Positions 52,161 to 63,069 of a DNA stretch of 64,000 bases are shown here, in pieces; the stretch's first letter is position 1, and the number at the start of each line of letters is the position of its first letter. Source of the DNA: Stagonosporopsis chrysanthemi (taxonomy: Eukaryota > Ascomycota > Dothideomycetes > Pleosporales > Didymellaceae); contig JAFISE010000108.1 of assembly GCA_022560025.1 (NCBI GenBank), positions 1-64,000 on the forward strand. The letters are read 5' to 3'. The position numbers and the translations under genes were made by a program. The notes under the pieces are model-generated. The model did not search any database. It had not been told where the DNA came from and worked only from the letters and a program-made list of their open reading frames with translations.

Positions 52161-54011
52161 ATGATTCTGTGACGACTGAGGCAGATTAGGCTGGATTGGA
52201 TAGGTTAGAAGGCAGGAGGAGGCTTCAGAACGATCGGGTGAACGCTTCCAGACTCTACGCTGAGATATCTGTGTCACGTAAACGAATCAATTGCATCATT
52301 TACACCGGCACAGCTGTGCCGGAAAAGCTGGGACTTCAATTGCTCCGAAACACCACTTCGATATTGAGTGGAATCCTGACGGGCGGTATCTGGCAGCACC
52401 GAACCCATGAGAGAAGGTGAAAGGTGCTGACATGCTTCAGACTGCCGCCACATCCTTCTTAATCCTGGGTCTTAAGTGCATGAATCTCGTACCCGGCTTT
52501 ACTGCTGCCATGTTTCCCGGTCTATCTCTGATTGGCTTACGAACGACGTTTTCATTTGCTGATAAGACGTGATAGTCATTCGTACAAGTGGAGAACTCTC
52601 AACAATCAAGCTGCCTTTTCTGTTTAAGCTCAAGTCTTGGCAGTCTTGGGATTCGTTGCGCGTACTCGGTACGGGCCGCCAAGTACAGAGTCCTGCCGGC
52701 AACTCGCACGCCACATTTCCTCTTTTGCTTGCTGGCGCGCTGAAGGTGCCTTACTCGCGTCGTGCTCGCCAATCGCGCTTTGCGCAACACAGCAGGAGCT
52801 CCTGCCGCCAAGCAAATTGCCAAGAGTGTCACACTCTCAATCCCATCCTTCGCTCAACGCTTCTCCTGGGTTCCGCCATCGCGATGGGCGCGCCGAGTGG
52901 CTTCATTTGCTTAGCATTAGCATGATCAGCGATGATGCTGCTTCTTCTGTACAACATCCGAGATGGCGTTATCCTCCGGGCCATTTGAGCGCAATGACGG
53001 TTCCAGGATCAACAATATGCCCAGCTTGAGGCTGCAGTAACGTGCCTATGAGATACGAGAAGGAACTTCTTGGTTGAAGCAGGTCTAAGTGTGCGACAAT
53101 CTGTGCCGGTCACGCGAATCGCCACAGGATCGTCTGTCACGACCTCCTTCTGTGGTCTCCTGAGCTGAGGCTGGATTCGCCACATGTGCGTCGAGTGGTG
53201 AAGTCAATGGCTTAGGCGTCCAGGCATCACGTTCGTTACTTTTCGACTGTATTACTGAGTGGCATGAAACAGATTGTGCCCTGTTATCTCGCCTGAGCGC
53301 CTAGTCAACCAATGAATCGGTGGCTGCTCGCCAGTATCAGGTGCTAGTTCTACCCCAACGTTTCTTTTCACTAGCCGACCAATCGTTGACTCAAATTGCA
53401 CTCACTATAACAACATTTTCGTAGTCCGTCCACTTTCTCCACACTCTAATGGATGACCGTCTCAAACGCACCAGTCCGCTGTCTTCTCTCTTAATGGTCT
53501 TGTTCCGGTACTTTCGCTTGGCACTGCGATATCCTTGTTGATCATATATTAAATACCATCCGGATTCGGAAGGTGTCAGGCTGACCATCGTGGTCACTAC
53601 TACGCTCAACATCAAAGCATGCTAGCAACCACAGGGCCACTCATGGGCACCGCCCGTTCTACGGCCTTGGGGCTTGCGCTATAGCATTGGTCAATTACTC
53701 GAGAACACACCATACTAGGCTTGGGAATGGTAATGTCCTTCGACCTTCTCGATTGAGACAGTCGCTGCCACTCCACCGTGGGCTGTAGCCCCAATGGCAC
53801 CATACAACCGGCGGATTGTGACTGTCCGGTCATTTGAATGCCTTTGTGGTCGTGTATATAAGAAGAGGCGAAGATTACTCTACAATGATCATCAAGCATC
53901 AAACTTGAGCTCCTCAATCGCTTCTTCCACCGGTCTACACTCAGCGTCTTCTTGAGTAAGTCCTACACTGATGTATCCGGGAATCCTCGCTCATACGCAA
54001 CAGACTTCAAG
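52161..54011. other. Intergenic with subtilase promoter
   Basis: No gene was recognised in most of this stretch. Its end contains a TATA element (53855-53861) and a probable leader intron (53956-54003, GTAAGT...CAACAG) of the subtilase gene. Confidence 0.5.
53855..53861 (+). promoter_or_regulatory. TATA box of the subtilase gene
   Basis: TATATAA lies about 100 bp before the likely leader intron and 157 bp before the ATG at 54012. Confidence 0.55.
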
Positions 54012-55439
54012 ATGATCAACGTTCGCAACCTCGCTGTGTTCCTCGGAGCCCTGCTCCCCGCTGTCATTGCGGCCCCTGCTCCTATCACCAAGAGGGCCGA
54101 CATCATTCCTGGAAAGTTCATCGTCACTCTTAAGCCTGGTGTCGACGCTGCTGCCGTCGAGGCTCACTTGAACTGGGCCACCGACGTACACCGCCGAAGC
54201 TTTGCCAAGCGGGACACTGTCGGTATCGAGAAGACATTCGAAATCAAGGACTGGAAGGCGTACGCTGGAGAGTTCGATGACGCAACTATTGCGGAGATTA
54301 AGGCTAGCCCTGATGTGAGTAGCAGCCCAGCTCACCAGAGCCTTGATGTGCACGTCGCGATTGTTGGTGCTTGAGTATTGCTTCAATATACTGGAGCTGA
54401 CCGGTCTACCACGCTTGCCCATCCCTGCTCCTCATAGATCGCTACCTAGAAACTATTACATGTCTCCGTCCGTACTAACATCCCATAGGTTGCCCTTGTC
54501 GAGCCCGACACAATCGCCTACCTCTGGTATGACGTCGAGGAGGTCCACGAGGACACCCTCGAGAAGAAGGCTTTGACCACCCAGTCAGGTGCCACCTGGG
54601 GTCTTGGTGCTATCAGCCACCGCACCGGCTCTTCTACCCAGTACGTCTACGACACCACCGCTGGATCGAACACCTACGCCTACGTTGTCGACTCCGGTAT
54701 CATCATTGCCCACCAGCAGTTCGGCGGCCGTGCCACCCTCGGCTACAACGTCTACACCAGCGCTCACACCGACACCCTCGGCCACGGCACCCACGTTGCT
54801 GGTACCATCGGCGGCTCCACCTACGGTGTTGCCAAGAACACCAACCTGATCTCCGTCAAGGTCTTCGAGGGCCGCACCGGCACCACCTCCAGCATCCTCG
54901 AAGGTTTCAACTGGGCCGTCAACGACATCGTGTCCAAGAACCGCGCCGCCCGCTCCGTCATCAACATGTCCCTTGGTGGCAGTGCCTCCACCACCTGGAC
55001 CAACGCCATCCAAGCCGCCTACACTCAGAACGTCGTCTCCGTCGTTGCCGCCGGCAACGGTGATGCCAATGGCAACCCGCTCCCCGTATCTAGCCAGTCC
55101 CCCGCCAACGCCCCCAACGCCATCACTGTTTCCGCGGCCGACAGCTCTTTCCGCCCTGCTTCCTTCACCAACTACGGTGCTGGCGTCGACATCTTCGCTC
55201 CCGGTGTCGCCATCCTGTCCTCGTACATCGGCAGCAACACCGCCACCGCCTCGCTGTCCGGTACCTCCATGGCTTCTCCTCACGTTGCTGGTGTCGTTGC
55301 CTACCTTCAGGGTCTTGAGACTCTCTCCACCGCTGCGGCGGTCGCCAACCGCATCAAGGCGCTCGGTGTTGCGAACAAGATCACTGGCACCCTCAACGGT
55401 AGCCCCAACCTGTTCCTGTACAACGGTAACGGTGCGTAA
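54012..55439 (+). CDS. Secreted subtilisin-like serine protease (proteinase K type)
   Basis: Segments 54012-54314 and 54489-55439 give 417 residues, normal for fungal S8A proteases; the intron is unusually long for this window (174 nt). The preproprotein has a signal peptide ending near VIAAPAP, an inhibitor-I9 propeptide beginning IIPGKFIVTLKPGVDAAAVE, and a mature enzyme starting near ALTTQSGATWGLGAIS. The catalytic triad is Asp in YAYVVDSGI, His in LGHGTHVAGTIGG and Ser in SLSGTSMASPHVAGVVAYL; the oxyanion Asn lies in VVAAGNGDANG. It is an extracellular alkaline protease for protein degradation; homologues in other moulds are known allergens. No C-terminal anchor is present. Confidence 0.95.
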
Positions 55440-56808
55440 GGGTCTGGAAAATATGGTGAGAAGTGTGTATACGAATTGAACGCATGATTGGATGAGTCGA
55501 CGTTGATGTTTTCATGTGGAGGATTACGAAGCGATTGATATATTTGCAGTTACGAACTACATATAATAGTTCCACTCATCCTGTGCACTGTGACAAACAC
55601 CCGTTTTCAAGATCGTGTGCTAAATATACTGAAGATATCGTTTAGGGTATATCACGGAGGGAATCAATGTGAGAGCATGGCTCGTTTGGCAGGAAGTCTA
55701 AGCCTGCTTGGGCCTTTGACTAAAGCTGCGTGTAGAACACGCCGAAAAGTCTGGTACCATCGTACACCTCCAAATACGTGCATGTCTCTTCCCGTTCAAC
55801 GTACAGATGTCACATTTTCTAAAAGAACAAATTTCTCGTGCTGTCATGCAAATCTCTATCACGATAGAGCGTTCAGAAGGCAATTTAGAAGCGTTGAACT
55901 TGATATTACTTGGCTGCGGCCCCTTCATCACCTCCATCGAGTCCCGCAGTAGACTCGTCAGCCGATCAACATATATACACACCCTAGTTAGTGCTACCTA
56001 ACATCTGATCGTATTAACAACATCGCAAGGTCTTTAGAACACATCTCAACACCCCATTGTCTTTCTGTCCAGCCCTTGCAACCATTAAAGCTTCGTTCAA
56101 TAAGACGCCAGCATTGGACACAGCATGCTCACCTACGTCACCAAGCTACTTGCAGCAACCCAAACCATTCCGTGCAGGCTAGACAGCTTGAATGGAACCG
56201 TGATCACTGCAAGCAGCATCTCAAAAAGATCTACGAGACAGCTGCATCTAGGCATCTCGGCGTCAAGATCAACATTTACGCCACCGCCACCGCCAAGCAA
56301 GTCTGCGAGGTGTCCGCCACGTTGGCGACGGCCTACGTGTACAACACCGCTACTTCCCAGAAAGGTCTTGATATGCTCATTTATACTTCGTGCAATAAGC
56401 GGAAAACAGGCTTGGGATGCTGTTTGTCGTGCAAGCTGGAATGCAAGGACGTGCTGGCGTGTGTATAACCTATAAAGTCGAGTTCCCTCTGAAATGGCCA
56501 GCAGGACAGCTGGGATTAAGTATCAGCGTAACAAATGCTCCCACCGTGTCCTGCCGGCTGTTTAATGTCGGAGGTATGGGAAACTATTAGAGTTTGTGGC
56601 CCTCGGAATTAGCCACCACCGGTCGCGCCACCATCACGATGAGTAGCCGAATGGCCCGGGGGGGGGGGGGGGGTGCATTTGGGTGTAATTTGTTAGGGAT
56701 ATTGAGCAAGAGCAAGCTGTAACCAACAAAGAACTCTGTTGTTCTTCAAAACGACCGCTCAGAAGAGACGGGGTCCTTCGTACAACCCTCCATCACCTCC
56801 CTCTCGCC
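55440..56808. other. Intergenic, no gene recognised
   Basis: It holds the 3' ends of the convergent subtilase and lipase genes. Overlapping frames of about 115-130 codons near 56.1-56.5 kb share no motif with known proteins. A G16 run lies at 56658-56673. Confidence 0.45.
56655..56673. repeat. CCC-G16 homopolymer run
   Basis: Three C are followed by sixteen G. It is the second C-to-G homopolymer in the window, shorter than the block at 36.7 kb, and lies in non-coding sequence. Confidence 0.85.
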
Positions 56809-58680
56809 CTACACCACCCCTCCCATCGTCACCGCCCGCGTCGCCACACCATCAACACGCTCCTTGTAGATCCTCATCTGATGTTTCAGCGGATCCCCAT
56901 ACATGACCTTCCTCAGCATGCCCTCCTCCACCGTGACAGCCTCGACCTCGTCATCGCGCCTGCTCCCTGGAATTTGCCTCAGCACAATGAGCCTGCCCGC
57001 AGGACTTAGTTCGCACGGGGGAACGGGCCACTCGACGCCCGGCGGAGGGTTAGCCGATGGTCTCGGCGTCGGCAGCGTAGATTTACTAGGTCTACGAATC
57101 CGGAGGCGGGATTTCGGGGGCGCTGCGGCTGAGAGGTTGAGGGTGCTCATGCTGGCTATTGTCGCGCCGAGGGCCGACGCTGAGGGCGCGGGTGACGTGT
57201 ACAGCTTGATGAGGGATTTGAAGAAAGATTTGTCTGCGCGCGGCACGGGGTCGCCTTCGTTGATGAAGCTGTAGAACAGCCATTTCTTATACCGCGGCTC
57301 CTCGCTCTTCCGCAACGGCCAGCGCGAGATCGGTGGCGCGCCGAAGGTCACGCAGTGTACGCGCTTGAAGAAACCGGTCAGGTAGTTGAGATCGCTGTCG
57401 ACGGACTTACTCATCATGTGCGCATAGAGCAGGGCGGCGACGGCACCGCCCGCGGAATGGCCCGTGATGAGGAGGCTGCAGTTGGAGCGCGCGGGGTTCT
57501 CCTGAATGAGGACGCGTAGGCGCTCGGCAACAGGTTTGACCATCTTGCGAGCGACGTAGAGAAAGCCTGCGTGGCAGAAGTTGGAAGGGTCATCAAGAAA
57601 GCCTTCTGGGCTTGTTGGGGCGGAGTTGTAGTTTACTGCCCAATCCATAAAGGTCTGGCTACCGCGGATCGCGAAGACGACGGTATTCATGTCGTCGACT
57701 GGGATCGATTTTAGCACCATGGCTTTGGTACCGCTGCGCCAGTTGGCCGGGATGTGGTTCTCGACTTCCTTCGACTTCGGCACTGGAGGGTTGTAAACGC
57801 GCTCGGAATACGTCGCAGCAAGGCACAGAAGTGGGTAGGTCGGCATGTAGACCTTGAATGGGGGTAGATGAGGTGGCAGACGTGAGTTGGAATAAAGCCA
57901 GACCTTAGCAAAGTGGTTTGAGCCCTTGTCGCCTCCCAGCGCTTCATACACCTGGTCTTCTGCCGTGTCTTTTCGGCGTCCTACCGGCGGACTTGGGCGA
58001 GTCGGTCTTTGCTGCTCAACTTCGAACACCTTGAGATCCTCCTCCTTTCCGCTGAACTTATCGTCGTCGATACTGGTGATGACCGCATCAAATTTGGAGC
58101 TAATAACGTCGCACAAAGCCGCACCCTGGCACAAAGTCTGCATGCTTCTCATTGCAATAGCATGTGTCGGTCGCTCAATGTAGTTGGTGATCAACTTGGA
58201 GGTACCCTGTCGCAGATCTGCGTTCGACTTCGCTGCAATGCGATCCAACCTGTTCCATTGCTGTTGAAAAGGGCCTTCTTCGCGAGACGACTTTCTAGGT
58301 CGCTGTTGCTGCTGCTGCTGCTGCTGAGGAGGTGATGGTGATGCTAATCGCGCCACTGAGGGGTTGGGTTGAGGTGGAGGGGATCTATAGCTCTGTGCAT
58401 ATTGCTGGGGATGCTGTGGAACTGCTCCGAACACTGGATGCTGGGGCGGACTCTCCACATAAGATGGCGGCGGACCATGTGGATGTGCGGCATACATCGG
58501 ATAATGCAGTTGCTGAGTCGATGTTGCTTGCACCGTGTGCGGATGCACGTTCGTATTGATCTGAACGATTGACTGCGTTAGGAGTGGTTGCTTGGGTGTC
58601 GATCGAGAGCTAGATGCTTGAGACGAGGAGTAGGTGCGCCGTCTCCTCCTGTGTTCGGGTTCGCTGTGTCCATGTGCCAT
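56809..58680 (-). CDS. Class 3 lipase-like serine hydrolase
   Basis: A single exon encodes 623 residues. The first 140 residues are disordered, His/Ser/Pro/Gln-rich, with an eight-Gln run. The alpha/beta-hydrolase part starts around VVFAIRGSQTFMDWAVN, which fits the oxyanion region. The nucleophile elbow is SLLITGHSAGGAVAALLYAH (GHSAG), followed by CVTFGAPPISRWPL and NEGDPVPRADKSF, where the catalytic Asp is expected. The catalytic His is not certain by eye. There is no signal peptide, so the protein is probably intracellular, acting on membrane or storage acylglycerols. The C-terminus is extended. Confidence 0.82.
   Translation of the reverse strand: MAHGHSEPEHRRRRRTYSSSQASSSRSTPKQPLLTQSIVQINTNVHPHTVQATSTQQLHYPMYAAHPHGPPPSYVESPPQHPVFGAVPQHPQQYAQSYRSPPPQPNPSVARLASPSPPQQQQQQQQRPRKSSREEGPFQQQWNRLDRIAAKSNADLRQGTSKLITNYIERPTHAIAMRSMQTLCQGAALCDVISSKFDAVITSIDDDKFSGKEEDLKVFEVEQQRPTRPSPPVGRRKDTAEDQVYEALGGDKGSNHFAKVWLYSNSRLPPHLPPFKVYMPTYPLLCLAATYSERVYNPPVPKSKEVENHIPANWRSGTKAMVLKSIPVDDMNTVVFAIRGSQTFMDWAVNYNSAPTSPEGFLDDPSNFCHAGFLYVARKMVKPVAERLRVLIQENPARSNCSLLITGHSAGGAVAALLYAHMMSKSVDSDLNYLTGFFKRVHCVTFGAPPISRWPLRKSEEPRYKKWLFYSFINEGDPVPRADKSFFKSLIKLYTSPAPSASALGATIASMSTLNLSAAAPPKSRLRIRRPSKSTLPTPRPSANPPPGVEWPVPPCELSPAGRLIVLRQIPGSRRDDEVEAVTVEEGMLRKVMYGDPLKHQMRIYKERVDGVATRAVTMGGVV
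58302..58328 (-). repeat. CAG repeat coding polyglutamine
   Basis: On the minus strand CAG/CAA codons encode eight Gln in the disordered N-terminal part of the lipase. Length polymorphism is likely. Confidence 0.8.
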
Positions 58681-59610
58681 GTCGCGCGCTGATGCTTAGC
58701 CTTGTGGTTGTGGGGGTTGACTTCTCCTGATCACTCTTCCGCGAAACACGTGCTATCGTGAATACAGCAGTCGCTGTCTTCTGATGCCCGTCGCGTATAT
58801 CGTATTGATCATCGCAACAGTTGCGTAACGCGTCCGAGCGTGATCATAAACCTGATAGGAGGTCCTGCTTCGACAATCAACCTGAAACCTGCTGAAAGAC
58901 CGCACAAAAGAGCACTGCCACAAACGGAAGAAGGAGAAAGGTGAAGAGTTGAGAGCTTGAAGGCGCGGAAAGGCCGAGCTAAACATGCGCCAGCCTCCCC
59001 ACATGCAGGACGCCCTTAGTGCTATGCGTGTTCCTAACTGGTCTAACGTGCATGACGCTTCTTTTTACGAGAGCGGCGACTCCGCGCCTTCGCATTGCGA
59101 TTGGGTGGCGGGGAGCTTGGCGGTGTAGAGCTTCGGATTTGCACAAAGATTACCTGATACTGTAGTAACCCACAGGATGTCGAAAGGGGTGCGAAGGACG
59201 ATGCAGGACGACGCAGGTCCTTCTGTGATTGCCTTGCAGTGGTCTTGTGATGAGATTACGGGTGCATCAATTCTGCAATAGAACTTGCACAGGTGCAACA
59301 CCACAAATCAAAAGCATGCTCATCAAACATCGGAACAAGTTTGGATAGACCGATCATTGGATCGACGTAATTTGTTGACATTCGTAAGTCATAGCTATCT
59401 GCCTCGGTATCGATTGGCTTTGCTCTCGTCCTATCTGTCCTATCTGATCCTACACTACCAACTATCTTTTGGTGGCTACGGCTCTACAGCTCTATTTACG
59501 GTATCATTACTATCATTACTCGTCAGTGAACCGCGCTTTTGTCGCTCAAACTAAAACGCAGTAGCGAAAGTTGGTACAAAAAGCGCACACACAACAGAAG
59601 AATCACTCGC
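58681..59610. other. Promoter region of the lipase gene
   Basis: This 930 bp lies between the KatG stop and the lipase start. No gene was recognised. Confidence 0.45.
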
Positions 59611-61948
59611 TCAGAGACGAGGCCTGCTCGAAACACTTGATGTGCCACTCACCGCTTTCGCCTTGACGTCGTAACGGTCCAGATTCATAACCTTGTCCCA
59701 TGCGGCTACGAAGTCCTTGACGAACTTGTCGGAATTGTCGGGCTGTGCGTAGATCTCGGCGATGGAGCGTAGCTCGGGGTGCGAACCGAAGATCAGGTCG
59801 TGACGGGTTCCTGTCCACTTCTTCTGACCAGACTTGCGGTCCTTGCCTTCGTAAAGCTCGTGGGGGCTACCAGAGTCGGCGCCCTTCCACTCAACATTGT
59901 TGTCAAGCAGGTTGACAAAGAAGTCGTTGCTGAGCTGACCAGGACGCTTGGTGAACACACCGTGGGAAGAGCCGTCCCAGTTAGCGTTGAGCGAGCGCAG
60001 ACCACCGGTAAGAACAGTAAACTCGGGCGCGGTCAGTCTGAGAAGGTTGGCCTTGTCAACGTCCAACTGCTCGGTGCGGACACGGTCGGTGCCCTTTCCG
60101 TAGTTGCGGAAGCCATCGGTAACAGGCTCAAGGTGCTCAAAAGATTGAACATCGGTCTGTTCCTGAGTAGCATCGGTACGGCCAGGTGTGAAGGGGACAG
60201 AGACGCCGGAAGCCTTCTCAAGCGCGGCAACACCAGCGAGAACGATCAAGTCGGCAAGCGAGACCTTCTTACTGGACTTGGACTGGATACCCTCAAGAGC
60301 CTTGAGAACCTCCTGAAGCTCGGTGGGGTTGTTGACCTCCCAGTTCTTCTGGGGCTCCAGGCGAATGCGGGCACCGTTGGCGCCACCACGCTTGTCGGAG
60401 CCGCGGAAAGAGGCGGCAGAGGCCCAAGCAGTGCGGATGAGCTTGGAAGGCTCAACACCAGCGTTAAGGATCTCCTTCTTCAAAGACGAGATGTCGCTCT
60501 CGTTGATGACCTCACCCTGCTGCTCAGGAACGGGGTCCTCCCAGATGAGAACCTCCTTGGGGATCTCGGGACCAAGCCACCTGGAGCGAGGGCCCATGTC
60601 ACGGTGGAGAAGCTTGAACCATGCACGGGTGAAGGCGTCGTGGAGCTCCTCAGGGTGGTCCAACCAGCGACGGGTGATCTTCTCGTATGCAGGGTCGAAG
60701 CGCATCGACAAGTCGGTGGTCAACATGCGAGGCTTGTGCTTCTTGTTGGAGTCGTAGGCATCGGGGATGATGGCATCAGCACCCTTTGCAACGTACTGGC
60801 TGGCGCCAGCAGGGGACTTCTCGAGCTCCCACTCGAACTTGTACAGGTACTCGAGGTACTTGTTGCTCCACTTGGTGGGTGTGCCGGTCCAGGTAACCTC
60901 AAGGCCGGATGTGATGGTGTCGGGACCCTTGCCAGAGCCGTGCTCGTTCTTCCAGCCGAAGCCCTGCTCAGCGAGGTCGGCACCATTGGGATCTGTGCCG
61001 GTGTTCTCGGAGGGAGCAGCACCGTGTGTCTTTCCGAAAGAGTGACCACCGACAATCAGGGCAGCAGTCTCCTCATCGTTCATGGCCATGCGGCCAAAGG
61101 TAACGCGGATATCGTGAGCAGCGGCAACGGGGTCTGGGACACCGTCAGGGCCCTCAGGGTTCACGTAGATGAGACCCATGTGTGCGGCGGCAAGCGGCTT
61201 CTCAAGGTCGCGCTGCGTGTGCACCTGGTCCTTGGATGTGACGTCGTTCTTGTGCTGGTCGCCGTCCATAACGCCCTCGCCCTCGACACCCTTGTTGCCG
61301 TCGTGGTAGCGGACGTCGTTGCCCAGCCACTCAGTCTCGCCACCCCAGTAGACGTCCTCAGCGGACTGGTATGTGTCGGCGCGGCCACCAGCGAAACCGA
61401 AGGTGGGGCAGTCCATAGTCTCCAGGGCGACGTTGCCGGTGAGGAGCATCAAGTCAGCCCAGGAGATCTTGTTGCCATACTTCTGCTTGATGGGCCAGAG
61501 CAGGCGGCGGGCCTTGTCGAGCGAGACATTGTCGGGCCAGGCGTTGAGGGGAGCAAAGCGCTGCTGGCCCTCACCACCGCCACCGCGGCCATCAGAGACA
61601 CGGTAAGTACCGGCAGAGTGCCAGGCCATGCGAATGCTGTGCCGATGTTAGTTAGTCGTCTTGAGTCAATTGAGGCCAGGGTACTCACAAGAGACCACCG
61701 TAGTGGCCGAAATCAGCAGGCCACCAGTCCTGCGAGTCGGTCATGAGGGCGGCAATGTCCTTCTTCAGGGCCTGGTAGTCCAGCTTCTTGAACTCTTCGG
61801 CATAGTCGAAGTCGGCGCCGAAGGGGACCTGTCTGGGGTCGTGCTGGCGGAGGACATTGAGCCTGAGCTCGTTGGGCCACCAGTCGCGGGTGGAGGTACC
61901 GCCACCAGCGACGTTGGCTGCCTTCATGGGACACTCGCCTTTAGACAT
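59611..61948 (-). CDS. katG: Catalase-peroxidase KatG
   Basis: This haem enzyme degrades hydrogen peroxide. Segments 61948-61689 and 61636-59611 give 761 residues; the 52-nt intron splits the Phe of HYGGLFIRMAWHSAGTYR. That segment holds the distal Arg-Trp-His set. AHMGLIYVNPEGPDG carries the Tyr of the KatG-specific cofactor and VGGHSFGKTHGA the proximal His. The C-terminal domain (TAWASAASFRGSDKRGGANG onward) is complete. There is no signal peptide, so it is of the intracellular type. After NLDRYDVKAK the frame runs 14 codons further to a Ser-rich end; a GT donor-like GTGAGT at 59652 (minus strand) hints that a small 3' intron may change the last residues. Confidence 0.95.
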
Positions 61949-63069
61949 GATTGCTGTGGGTCGAGTTGTGTTGTGTGGGGAGAGGATTGGACAAAACTAA
62001 TGTCTCGGAGGGTGGCTTGGGGTATATAAGTGAACCTCTGCAGGCCAGCGGCCAATTCGTAATCTTCAACGTCTGGCCATCCACTCTGTTGCCCCTCACC
62101 TCTGATGCACGGGGTCGCATTCGTTAGCTCGATTTTGCCTAGGATCACAGCGACTTGAGCCCCACATCGCTGTCATCACATCGCTGCGCGCCCCCAGCAA
62201 CGAGACATTACTAACATCGATGAGCCGAGGCCTGTACACTGTACAATTCAACACGCTCTGCAACATGATGCTGTCCAATCTTCTTATCGCAGTCGTAATC
62301 GAGTATTTTGCTCTTGGTGGCACTCGTCGAGCCCTGTAAACGCCCAGCGCAGAGTCTATTGCGTCTTACACACTCGGAACCGCACCACAGAGCTGATCGG
62401 CAACGGCTTCGACGAATCAGCGTACCTGGAATCAAGCATAGTGTATTTTGCACGTGACGAACACAAATACCGAGGCCGAGATCAAGGCGGATGACAGAAG
62501 CAAAGCATGGCGAGCCGGAAATTCACGGTTTGGAAAGGGTTGCTCACTTCAATGTTTCGAGAAGCCCGAAAGGGAAGGGGTACTCTTGGGCGGTGCTGCC
62601 CGTGATTGCCACCCGCCAGGATTCCCCGCACACCCCGCACTCCGCACATTATGGATCACAACTCATTGACAGCGCACTCCGCGGGTCTTTATATGTAGTC
62701 CGCAATGGCGCTGGAATACTAAATTCAATCCCGACTCATGCGGGCCGAGTCAATTCTCTGCGACACGCTCGTTTCGCATGACTGGGGAAAGGCCTTGATG
62801 GGCCCCTACACAATCTGTGGATGTGTTCCATCTTGGCTTTTGACCGAGCCAACAGCATCAGACCGTGTGATGGGGGCGCACGCGCCTGAGGAGTCCCAAC
62901 GGCGCCCTGTCATAGAAAGACCCTTTGGCACGAAGAGGGGTAATGGTAAGACCGAGGCCTGCTTGACCATTTCATCACTGCTATTTGAACTCCACCTGTC
63001 TCGTCTGTTCTCTGTCTTGCACCACTCTCCAAACTACCTGATCTTTTGAATTTCGAGCAACACTCCAAA
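61949..63069. other. Divergent intergenic region katG / alcohol dehydrogenase
   Basis: The two oxidative-metabolism genes point away from each other across 1.1 kb. Apart from the katG TATA element I see no gene or repeat. Confidence 0.5.
62021..62027 (-). promoter_or_regulatory. TATA box of katG
   Basis: On the minus strand TATATA lies about 75 bp upstream of the katG ATG at 61948, a typical core-promoter distance for a strongly inducible gene. Confidence 0.55.

Noticed and set aside
54585..55283. 232-codon minus-strand frame opposite the subtilase
   Set aside because: It is Gly/Val/Asp-rich low complexity produced by GC-rich third positions of the protease gene.
56076..56475. Two overlapping frames of 116-130 codons
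   Set aside because: They overlap in different frames and neither shows recognisable domains or a signal peptide. Evidence is too weak for a gene.
59779..61746. 655-codon open frame antisense to katG
   Set aside because: It mirrors the katG exon on the other strand and has Val/Gly/Leu-biased composition caused by strong codon bias. No motif is present and katG is certain.
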